A stretch of DNA of 64,000 nt, taken from positions 48,909,043 through 48,973,042 of the forward strand of contig NC_057926.1 of NCBI RefSeq assembly GCF_018873765.1, given 5' to 3'. The stretch's first letter is position 1. Each line of letters opens with the position of its first letter. Positions 12,501-24,500 of the stretch are shown here, in pieces. Made by a program: the position numbers and the translations under genes. The stretch comes from Telopea speciosissima (Eukaryota; Streptophyta; Magnoliopsida; Proteales; Proteaceae). The notes beneath the pieces are model-generated. The model saw only the letters and a list, made by a program, of their open reading frames with translations, was not told where the DNA came from and ran no database searches.

Positions 12501-15500
12501 GCGAGTTGCTGCAATTTTTTTTTTTTGGACTTAGACCCCCAACTCGGTGGGTTGTACACATATTTTGGGTCTGAAACTTGGTATTCAGGCCATTTAAACA
12601 CAATGGCATGCCCAGATTTGCCAAAAAACAAGTCCAAATATGAGTTTCACTTTGGACCATAGGTTGGTAGGCGACGAGTCGTACTAAAACAACCTAATCT
12701 ACATATAATTTAGTAAAACATAGCAAATTAGCAATCAAAACATTCTAATTAGTACACATCAATCAAAACATTGAAATAAAATATACATTACATCAATGTT
12801 CACTTAATTTGTTACATAAAATGAGATTGAACAAGAAATTCATCCCCATATTGATCCACATAGAATTCCCATGTCATGGAATTGCTATAGTGTTGCAAAT
12901 AGTGTGACATAGTTTCCATGTAAGTCTTCTGATCAACATATACCAATCTCCCTATCTTAGGGTACATGGGAGGCTGTTGGTATGAAGAAATAGAAAATAC
13001 CTTTGAAATCTTGCAAATAGGTGATGATGCTCCAAATTGGCACTTGAATCTTCACTTTGGCACTTCAATCTAACTCCAAACAGTGCATTCCAGCCAACAA
13101 TCGAAAGAAAGAAGAAGAAATTTGAAGGAGAGGTGTTTTTCCCCTTGGTTTAGAGCCTATCGAGTTCTGTCCCTGCTCTCTTTTATGTTGGAAATGGGTT
13201 TTTGGGTGAAAAATGGGCTAAATACAAGTAAATAGCACTTTTGGGCCCAACCGAGATCTCGCCGAGATATTGGTTTTTTTGCATTGAAAATACCCTGTTT
13301 TTGAGCCTCAAGATATCACCGAGATCTCGGCCGAGAAATTGCACTCCTAGGAACCGACTGGTAACTCGACTCGGTATGGCCCAAAACCGAGAAACTCGGC
13401 GAGATCTCGCAAGTTCTCGAACCTTGGCTCTAACTGCGTTACAATCTTCGAATGTCTTGCAAACCCCTCTTAGAGTTGTCGTGTAAACGACCAACTTACT
13501 TTTTCCATTGGGCGGACATCGTTTCACGAACTCATCGTTGAGCAAGTATTTGTAGGAGGAAGGCTTGTCGGCGACAGAGTTACCGTTTAGTGGCTTTAAG
13601 ACATTTTTGGGGTCTGGGGAGGCAGCGGTGATGAGTGGTCGATTAGGGTTTGAGTTTTCTTTGTTGCTGCTCAAGAGGTGAGATTTGAAGGCGAAGGGCT
13701 TGGGAGGCCTGGAGATGCGGGAATCGAGTTCGGAGAGGGTGACGGTGTGGAGCAAAGAGGAGCGTGTGCCAAAGAGAGAGACGAGCGAGAGAGAAAGAGA
13801 GAGAGTTGGAGGTTGGGACAGTAGCAGAGCTCACGGTGGAGGGGCAGCAGCAAAGCTCCTCTAGGGTTTGGATCTTGAGCGTGTGCCAAAGAGAGAGATG
13901 AGCGAGAGAGAGAGGTAGGTTGAGTGAGAGAGAGATGGAGATAGCAAACTATCGGGTAACAGTTTTTGATAAAGGCCAAAAACATGTAAAAACAAGAAAA
14001 AGTTGTTATTCTAAAAACGTTATTTTAGCCATAAATTGTTATAAATTTTGATTTTTGTTATAAAAAACAAGTGAAACAAAACGGATTTCTAAAACGTGTT
14101 TTCTGTGCTAATTGTGTGCTGGAAACATTAATAGCACAAAAACAACAGAAAAGTAACGTTGTCAAATGGCACCTAAATGGTTTTGGTTTCAATAACTGAA
14201 ACGGTTTAATAAACAGTTCAGTTTTGGTTTCACCTAAAAAATCTTGCACCGAACCGAACTGATTACACCAAAACCGAACCGATTAACACCCTTAATCATG
14301 CCTTAGTTGTCTTCTCAAATTCTTTTAGCCAATTTAGCTCTTGCTTTAGGTTTCCCATCTCAGTTTTGAATTTGAGGAACACCTAGTTTGTAGGTTTTGG
14401 TCATTATTTTCAACAAAACACAAGCTTAACAAATAAAGAAAGTTTGATGACTCTACTGTGGCAGCAGCCTTTTCGGGGGTGATTACGGAGTCCTCTAGTC
14501 TAATTTGAAGGTGATTGTCTAACGTAGATCACACGTCCATATATACCCGCAGGAACAAGCCCCAAAACCAGCCCAGCAAGGTTGTGGGATTCGACTGTTG
14601 TGAGAGGCAGCCTGATCTGATGATGAGGCAAGTTTTTGTTGGTTCGATGGAGCATCACCTGAGGCAGCCCTAGCCCAAAGAGAAGCATAAAGAAGATAAG
14701 AAACCAAGACAAAAAAAACAAAAAAAAAGTTACTGTTTCACATGAACAGTACCCAAGTTCCTGTTCACGTGAATGGTGATTTGGGGGCTGATGTGGACAG
14801 CTGGTGTGAAGATTAGCTGCTGGATGTTGGTGGAATATTCTATTAGAAGCTACTATTAACTTAGTTTCTATTTGTAATAGTTTCTTAGTTATTAAGTTCA
14901 GGTATTTAGTAGTTTCTAATTTTGTTTCTTTCTTTTTAGTAGTTACTATATTTCCTAGTTTTAATTTTGTTCCTTGCATGTTGGCTGAACTATAAAACCT
15001 AGTTTCTATTTTCATTAGGTTTCTATTTTTAGAAGTTACTATTTCTTAAGTTTCTAATTTTGTAAGCTGACCTATTCCATTAAATAGGCAGCCCCTCTTG
15101 TAATAGAAACAGATTTTGAACAATAGAATTTCCAGGCCATGTTGCCATCGTTTATGGGAGAATATCCTTGTTTCAACAGCTGGCATAGCTTTGGGTGAGA
15201 GACCCAGGGTGAGACAGCCATCCCCTATCCCCTTCTTCTTCTATCTTCTCTATATCCTCTTCTTCTTCTTCTTATCCTTTTCTATGTTCTTCTTTCATAT
15301 GTAAACAGGAAAAAAAAAAAAAAAAAAAAAAAAAGAAGTAAAAGTTTCAGTTATTCAATTTGTTCATCCTTATTGTGTTGATCCTGGCTTCAATCGATCT
15401 CCCGCTGGTTTCCCTAGTTCAAAGTCGACTTTTGCATTATTGTCCCTCTCTCCCACTAGCTCTTTTGGGTAGTGTGATGTATCATGACAAAGCCACTGGT

Positions 15501-18500
15501 GTGACCAGGTATACTAGGGGACAATAACGCACTGGCATGCTACCATCATAGAAAACTGCTGGTGATATTCCAAGGTGCATATGCAAAATCTGTATCCCTA
15601 CCAAACTCACACACAAACAGAGGGGGGGAAAAGAAAGAAAAAGTTGGATATTTTGGAATGAAAAACATACTATTGCTCCTGGGGAATGAATCTTTTACTG
15701 GTGTACATTGAACTGCAGTTAGATCAGTCTTTAGAAGCTTTAAAATGGTCAGCTTCTCCATATCTTGCCTGCAATTTGTTGCTATTAGGCGCAGAAAGGA
15801 TGAACCATTCATCTCCCCAGTGGTCAAGCTAGCACCATTCCTTGGCTAACATGTGCATATTCAGGATTTATTACTTTGTGGGCATTTTTTTCTTAATTTC
15901 CAAAAACTTTTGCTTTTAAGATCTTACAATAAACATTTTGAATCAGCAAAATAAGTTTATTGATGACAAGAGTTTAACTTCTACATAAATAGCTCCAAAA
16001 ACAAAATATATGGTGTGTAACTTTGGCCTCGCTAGGACGGTTAATGAGGTGGTGAATATTGATGAGAGGGAGATATCTCAAAGTGATTATTTTAGATATC
16101 TGGGCTCAGTAATAAAAAAAGAAGGTGATATAGAGGATGATGTTGCCCAAAGGATTAAAATAGGATGGATGAAGTGGAGAGGTGTGTCCAGAGTGTTATG
16201 TGATCGATGTATCCGTTTAAAGCTTAAAGGGAAATTTTATAGGACTATTATTTGACTGGCTATGATGTATAATGGAGAATGTAGGGCAGCTAAGAAGCGT
16301 CATATAAATAAACTAAGTGTCGCGGAATGAGGATGTTGAGATGGATGTGTGGCAAGACTAAGAAGGATAAAGCAAGGAATGGCCATATTAGAACAGAGTT
16401 AGGAGCAGCTGCGATTCAGGATAAGCTACGTGAGAGTCGTTTAAGATGGTATGGTCATGTTCAATGAAGGTCTTGGAATGCTCCAGTACGGAGGAGTGAT
16501 TCAATTCAGATTGAAGGTACTAAAAGAGCCAAGGGCAGGCCTATATTAACCATATGAGAAGTGGTGAGGAAAGACATGCATACCTTAGGCATCATACCGT
16601 GTACGACTTCGAATAGAACTGATTGGAAAGCAAGGATCCATGTGGCCGACCCTATTTAGTTGGGATAAGGCTATGTTGTTGTTGTTGAGAAGAAAAAAAA
16701 AAAAAAAAAAAACCATTCAGGAAATTTCTGAACAGAAACTAGGTTTCTCTCTAGAGACAAGACAAACTATGCTATGAACTGTCAATATGGATGTAAATCT
16801 AATGTAGGGACATGGACACTGAGTATAAGACACAGAAACCCCCCACCAAATCCAGAAGTTGAGATCCCAACAATTCATTGATTCATAGCTCACATTTGAA
16901 ATATATTTGATTGCCTCCAAAGAAAACATTCCAATTTTCTGCTTCAAGGTTAAAGAAGCCCTTAATTTAGGGATTATTTTATGCTTCAATTATGAAATAG
17001 TTACTTTTTTTTGTGCTCTTGCCTTTTTTTTTTTCTTACATCACACGGTTAAAGAAACAGGCCAGTCATAATTCACATCGCATAAGTGTATTATGTATAT
17101 GCCTGTATCAAAAATCTACCCAAAATAAAGGATAACAAGGAAATATCAAACTGGAACCAAATTAAAGCAAGTTATTGGAAAGGGCATCTCTCAAGCAGAT
17201 TTTACACAAGTAACACAAATATGTCCAAAAAGCATCTGGCAGCGTCTACCTGTAGACATGTGAGAAGCCAGTAAGGGGGAGTGATGCAGCTCAACCTAAG
17301 GCTAGGGGAAGGAAAAGAAGGAGTTATTGTGTGGCTTAGCATCTAGTATTAATAAGATTTAGTTTGTCTAATTGGGTTTATTAGGAGTTTAATTTTGTCT
17401 ATTTTCTGATTTATTGGTACAGTAGTCCGGGTAAGTAGTTGGCAGTAATCAGCAAGTAAGTTGGTCCTAGTCAGTTTCTTGTCCTTGTGTTGTTAGGGTG
17501 CAAATAGACTATGACATCAGGTTTCTTTTGTTGTTTTACCTTTGTTACTCTGATTTCCAAATTAGAATAGGAGAAGTTAAGGTCGTCTATATATAGCTGT
17601 AAAGGTCTCAATCCCCCCCCCCCAAATTTTATGCAATAATATTTCAGTTTTCTGCAACTTAGGTACTGTAGATCCAGCGTTCTTTGACTTAAGTGGATTC
17701 TCAAGGGGCTTTCACTGGATGCTTAGGTTGCAGCAGGTGGGTTCCTGCATGGATATTCTTCATCTCTTATTCTTAGTTCAATTCCTTCAATAATCCAGGA
17801 CAGTTTCCCTTAACCCTATTTGTGATCTGTGGCATCCCTGTTTTGAACTTATATATCTCCATCACTATTGCTGTTCATATCTTCCTGGTTAGAAATAAGA
17901 TCACTCCGAAATTTCAGTCATTATTCTAATATCTATTTCTGATAGATCTGACCATTACATGTTAGTTTTGTGCAGCATAACCTAACCTACCATCACAGCT
18001 GTCAAAGCAACTAGGCGACCCAAGGCATTGGAAGGGTGCCTAGGTGACAAGGCGCCTGCCAAGGACCTTAGGCATGCAGTATATGAAATATAGAAATGAT
18101 AGTTTTATATAATAATGCTTATGTGCAACATAGAAGCCATATCAATGCAATCTGATATAATTATGCTAGTAGTGACCTAATATGAGAAAATCAACATATA
18201 ATAAACGAGACATAGGACATAATATAAGCATATTTATATTATTAAAAAAAAAAACCAATAAACGAAAATCAAGGTACACTCATGAAGTGTCAAAAAACTG
18301 ATATAATATAAGGCATGCTGTCACAAGGCCACAAAGTGACACCTAGGCATCCAAGGGGACACCAAGGTGTACAAGGCAATGCCAAGGCATCCAAGGCTAC
18401 TGCCTTTCTTGCATCAAACAAGGTGTGCTGTCTCCTTGGACCCGAGAAGGCGTCTAGACACCTAGGTGACAGCCTTGACAATTATGCCTGCCATACCCAT

Positions 18501-21500
18501 TCCATAACTGTGCATTTGCATCTCACATATGACAAGAGAAATCTGAGATTTTCCCTGATTTATGGGCTTAAAATTTAGAGCCCCTCGACCAAATTTCAAG
18601 CCTAGCAAATGAGTCCTCTTTGACTCAATCGTGTCTCCTATTTGCCCTTATCTTTTTCTCTTATTTTCTAATTTCATTTTAAATAGTCTTTCAAATTTAG
18701 TTGCAGAATTCCATGAGTCCTTTCTTATTCTTCTTTTTTTTTTTTTTGTCACATTTCCATACCTGTCTATTTTCCACCTACTTGTTCTGTTGTTCCTGGG
18801 ATCAATACTAACAGGTTCTATTTCCAACTCTGGGTTAAGGCTGGATTACCAATCTGAATAATGCAGTATGCTACAAATAATAGAAATTACAAATTAAGAG
18901 ACTAACTATTTCAAGTAGTAGGAACTCTGTAGGTACTTACGTACAAGCCAAACCCAGCCAGAACCAAATAGCGTAAGTGCTGCATCTACAAATTTCTCCC
19001 TGAAATTGGTAAAAGAACCAAAATCCTTCTCAATCTGCTGAAGAAGACCTTCTCCAGGCATGTTGCTACCACTAGGTTGCATGGATTCCCAAAAAAAATC
19101 ATGGTTCCAGACCTGCAACCACAGGTTTGAAAATTAAGTTCAGGAAAAGGCCAGGCACTACAAACCTGAACCAGAGTTCAAATTTACCTTTATTTTGACC
19201 AAAAGAACAATAAGATAGTTTAGGACAGCTATCACGGACCATAGTTTAGGATACCTATCACGGACCAACTCATTAATTTTGAAAGTCAACGGGAGGACCA
19301 ACTCTTGGACAGGCTACACACAGTATGGAAAGAAGTACACCAAGAACAGAGATCTTGAACATGTCTTTCAATTTATAGGCCACATCAGATAAGCCCAAAA
19401 GATGTCTTTATGGAGTAGAGCAAAGGCACTTATATTGACTGTTAAAAATATTAAGCAATATCCATGGGAAACCAGTTGAAAGATTGTTTCTTGGACCTTT
19501 TAGTTGAATTTTAGGTTAGAGATGTAAGTGAGAGAAGGAGGAGAGGTTGAAGAAGAAGGAGATGAGAAGGAGAGCAAGAAGAGAATAGAGAGAGATATTT
19601 CGGTTGTGAATCTTGTGTGTTGGAGAGACTTCTCCACACTCTATATTACTTGAATAGAACTAATGGAGTTATTACATGCACCTCCCTAGGGAGGTACAAG
19701 GTCAAAAAGGACAAACAAGATAAAATACATAATAAGGCAACTAGTCCAAAGTCTAGTTCCCAAACTACCCCTGTTACATATCTACTAACAACTCTAACAC
19801 TCCCCCTCAAGCTGGAGAATATATATCATGCATTCCCAGCTTGCTTAGAAGAAAACTAAACTGAGGAGAGGCAAGGGCCTTGGTGAGAATGTCTGCCAGC
19901 TGATCACCAGTCTTCACAAAAGGAGTACAAATGCAGCCAGAATCTATCTTCTCATTGATGAAGTGTCTATCAACCTTAATATGCTTAGTTCTGTCATGCT
20001 GAACAGGGTTGTGGGCAATACTGATGGCAGCCTTGTTGTCACAATAGAGTTTCATAGGGCCTTCAGTGTCAAATCTCAGTTCCTGAACAAGTCTTTTCAA
20101 CCATATGAGTTCACACACTCCATGAGCCATAGCTCTAAATTCTGCCTCTGCACTGGATTTGGCTACAACATGCTGTTTTTTGCTCCTCCATGTAACCAAA
20201 TTACCTCCCACAAAGGTACAATAGCCGGAGGTAGATCTCTTGTTTGTAATAGAGCTAGCCCAATCTGCATCAGTGAAACCTTCCACTCTCAAATGATTGT
20301 GTCTGGCATACAACAGTCCTTTCCCTGGGGAAGACTTGAAATACCTAAGAATGCAATACACGGCATCCAAGTAGCCACTTTTGGGAGCATACATAAATTG
20401 GCTCACCACTCCCACTGCATATGAGATATCTGGACGTGTCATAGAGAGATAGATAAGCTTCCCAACAAGCCTTTGGTACTTTCCCGCATCAACCAGAGAA
20501 GGACCACAATCTTCCCCTAGTGTGTGATTATGCTCAATAGGAGAATTTACTGGTTTGCAACCCAACATCCCTGTCTCTGTCAACAAATCAAGAACAAACT
20601 TCCGTTGATTCCTTTCTTAGTCCTTGATACTTCAATTCCTAGGAAGTACTTTAAGGGGCCCAGGTCTTTGATCTCAAACTGTTGTGCCAAGTAGCTTTTC
20701 AGTGTACCAGTCTCAGCTATAGCATCTACTGTGACTACAATATCATCCACATAGACAATGAGAGCAGTGATGGTACCATTGCCCCGTTTGGTAAAGAGTG
20801 TGTGATCAGCTTAGCTTTGAGAATAACCATTCTTCAGAATAGCCTGTCGGAAGCGTTCAAACCATGCCTTTGGTGACTGTTTGAGACCATATAGTGCCTT
20901 CTTAAGGAGATACACTTTCCCTTCAGCTGAAGGCATTTTGAAGCCTGGTGGGGGTTGCATGTACACTTCCTCTTCCAAGTCACCATGGAGAAAGGCATTC
21001 TTCACATCTAACTGATATAATGGCCAATCTTTATTGGCAGCCAGTGATAGAAGAACTCTTATAGAGTTATGCTTAGCCACAGGAGCGAATGTCTCCTGAT
21101 AGTCAATCCCATAGACTTGACTGTACCCCTTGGCAACCAACCTTGCCTTATATCTCTCCACAGTACCATCAGATTTATACTTGATTGTATAGACCCATCT
21201 GCATCCAACTGGGACACGTCCCTTAGGAAGATCCACCAATTGCCAAGTATCATTCTTCTCAAGAGCCATCATCTCCTCAGACATAGCTTGTCTCCACTTT
21301 GGGTCAGGCATAGCATCATTGACATTCCTGATAATAGAAGCTATAGAGAGAGCAGCAGACCAAAAGGTCTTGGGGACATGCATGCCAAACAGAGACTACG
21401 GGTGACCTCCAATAAATGGCGATTCTTCCTCTCAGCAACCCCATTTTGTTGGGGGGTGTCAACACACGCTAGCCGATGGAGAATGCCATTATCAGTAAAG

Positions 21501-24500
21501 AAGGTTTGGAGGCCACCAAACATGTATTCCCCCCCTTTATCAGATCGAACAATTTTGATCCGAGTGTCAAACTGAGTAAGAATCATCTAATAAAAGATTT
21601 TAAATGCATCACAAACATCATTTTTATGCTTCATAAGAACAGTCTAAGTAGCACGAGAAAAATCATCAACAAAGGACATAAAGTAACGAAAGCCAAATAA
21701 AGAGGTAGTAGGGGAAGGTCCCCAAACATCAGTGTACACGATATGAAAAGGAGTAGTAGTTCTATTACCATGATATAGATAAGAGGAACGACAATGTTTG
21801 GCAAGCATACATGGTTCACATTGAAAAACATGAGAAGAAGCAACAGAAGAAAATAAGTGAGGCAATTGTTTCCTCATTACAACAAAAGATGGATGGCCAA
21901 GACAACGATGCCATAACATAACAGACTCCACAGAACTACTATCATTACGTCCACACACATAGGACTGAGCTGTGGGCAAAAAAGGCTCAAAAAGGTAGAG
22001 GCCTTGCTCCTCACGTCCACTACCAATAATCCTCTTCGTCACCAAATCCTGAAAAAGACAATGAGAAGGAAAAAAAAGTGACACAACAGTTTAAAGATTT
22101 TGTCAGATGACTCACAGAGAGAAGATTAAGGGTAAGGTTAGGAACATGAAGGACAGATGTAAGAAAAATAGATGAGGTAACAGGGATACTGCCTTTACCA
22201 GAGATGGAGGAAAGGGAACCATCGGTCACCCGAAACTTATCCTTACCGGAGCAAATGGTATAGGAATCATAATAATGGGACGTACCAGTAATGTGGTCAG
22301 TGGCACCAGAGTCAATGACCTAAGACTAGGCTGCAGTAGAAGCTGAGGTGGAAACCTACAAAGCGGAGGATGAAGAAGAGCTAGCCACTGTGGGTATAGG
22401 AGATGTGCTCAGCTGTGACATGACCCTACGGAACACTGCATCGGTCAAAGTAGAGTCATCCTGTGTAGCATCTGTCTCAGTCATAACAGAGTGGGCACCT
22501 CGACCTCCCCCTCGATGGCCACCACGAGCCCCACCGCGTGTACCAGGAAGACAGCCATGAAGAGTCCAACATCTATCCTTGGTGTGCCCAAATCTCCCAC
22601 AATGATCACATTTAAATCTGTCTCTGCCACCTCCACTAGCACCACCTGTCTCCACTGCTCTGTCCTCCCCATAAGTAGGCCCCTAGCCTCTACCATCACT
22701 ATGGGTGTCCCGGAAAGAGGAAGAATTGAAAGCTGATCTCTCAAGGGATGATGCTGGAGCAGGTGCCATAGCAACACGCCGAGTCTCCTCACTCTGTAAA
22801 TAGCTGCAAACCTCATCAAGAGATGGAAGAGGAGACCTGCCCAAAATCTGGAGCCTGATGGGTTCATACTCGGGGTTTAGCCCACCAAGAGGAGTGAAGA
22901 CACGCTCCTTTTCAAGAGCACGATACACCTTTGCCTCATCCGCTGGGTTGGTCAATTAGAGATCCCTGTAATGATCATACTCCTCCAAAAGACTAATATA
23001 GGCATTGTAGTACTCAAAAATAGTCTTGTCACCTTGCTTCATTGCATTAATTTTTTGGTGGAGTTGATAAACTTTGGCGGAGTCACCCACCCTGACAAAT
23101 GTCTGGGAGACACTGTCCCAAATAGCCTTGGCAGTTTCCTTTCTCATAAATCTTCTCCCAATCTCGGGCTTCATGGAGAAGATGAGCCATGTCATGACTG
23201 TGGAATTTTTGGTCTCCCATTTCTCATAAGTAGGGGAACCAAGAGCTGGAGCAGTAATGGTACCTGTAATATACCCAAGTTTCCCTTTGCTCCTAAGGGA
23301 AAGCTCCACTGAGTGGGACCAATCCAAATAATTGGTGCTGTCTAATTTCACAATGGAGATCTATGAGTGTGAGTTCTCAAAGACAAACTGTGAGGCTGCC
23401 GGAGTAGGTTGTGATTCAGCCGTGCCAAGCCCAGAGGCATCAGATTCAGCCATATTATGGGGATAAAAGAGGCACTTAACCATGCACAAGTAACTCCAAA
23501 CAAAGTGGGGAGTACACACTCAACCCAAATAAAGATTCCAATCTCAAGAAATAACTTCTAGCAGAAAAAAAATAGGTAAAATCTAGACAGAACTTCACCC
23601 AACACCTTCCAAGGAGAAACACCCACTCAAACAAGTTCTAAGACCTTAAACAAGGTATCCATAAACACTTCTCAACCAAGGGAGGAGTCCATGGTACTCC
23701 AAATGCAAGAAAAAGAGGAAGCAGCAGTCACAGTTTATACCTGGGCAGAAAAAGGAACCCCACGAAAATGAGCTATGCTCTAGCAAGAAAACCCTTCAAC
23801 AAGGAGACTCACATGGGGCATAAAGAGCATCCTTGTACGATCCTAATGAGCTATTCCAAGCTCCAAACCCATGCCGAGAGGAGAAAAGACAGGAGCTGCA
23901 ACTTTGAGATGGCGGAAAACCTAGGTGAAGCTTGGTTGGCTTCAAACACTTCAATGGGGCTTCAATACAGCTCAAGGATCATCTTCAAACACTTAAACAG
24001 GTTGCAAAGAACCTATTTCATCTATCTACAGCAAGTTGTTCACATAGATGCCTCTTCCTTGAAGTTCCTTGTGTCTTAGGATTTCAAGGAGAGGAAAAGA
24101 ATAGAGAAAGAGGACTGATACGACTCTCAAACCTAAAGCTCTGATACCAAGTTGAATTTTAGGTTAGAGATGTAAATGAGAGAAGGAGGAGAGGTTGAAG
24201 AAGAAGGAGATGAGAAGGAGAGCAAGAAGAGAATAGAGAGAGATATTTCGGTTGTGAATCTTGTGTGTTGGAGAGACTTCTCCACACTCTATATTACTTG
24301 AATAAAACTAATGGAGTTATTACATCCACCTCCCTAGGGAGGTACAAGGTAAAAAAGGACAAACAAGATAAAATACATAATAGGGCAACTAGTCCAAAGT
24401 CTAGTTCCCAAACTACCCCTATTACATATCTACTAACAACTCTTAACACTTTCAAGGACCAGTATAAGGAAAGACATTATATCTGAATGGTTTAACTCAT

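Larger units (their letters stand above)
11409..14173. mobile_element. PIF/Harbinger-like element carrying a glutaredoxin-like pseudogene
   Basis: The ends are inverted repeats: GGTACCGTTTGACAACGTTA on the left and the complement of GTAACGTTGTCAAATGGCACC on the right, with two mismatches in 22 positions. TAA lies just outside both ends (11406-11408 and 14174-14176). A 3-bp TAA/TTA duplication with GG...GTTTG termini fits PIF/Harbinger/Tourist elements. No transposase is present. The interior holds a host-gene-like glutaredoxin sequence (12003-13755) whose frame is broken by a later hAT-like insertion. Total length is 2765 bp. It lies in SOD intron 4. Confidence 0.7.
19502..24448 (-). mobile_element. 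Ty1/Copia retrotransposon with both LTRs (nested in SOD intron 3)
   Basis: A 4.95-kb element in the same orientation as the SOD gene. The LTRs at 19502-19799 and 24150-24448 are about 298 bp and differ by six substitutions and one base indel (about 98% identical). The primer site TGGTATCAGAGC abuts the 5' LTR (24138-24149, initiator tRNA-Met type). The polypurine tract GAGGGGGAG abuts the 3' LTR (19800-19808). Flanks CTTTT and CTTTC are a near-perfect 5-bp target duplication. Domain order gag, protease, integrase, RT, RNase H is Copia. The polyprotein is broken, so this copy is not autonomous. Confidence 0.95.
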
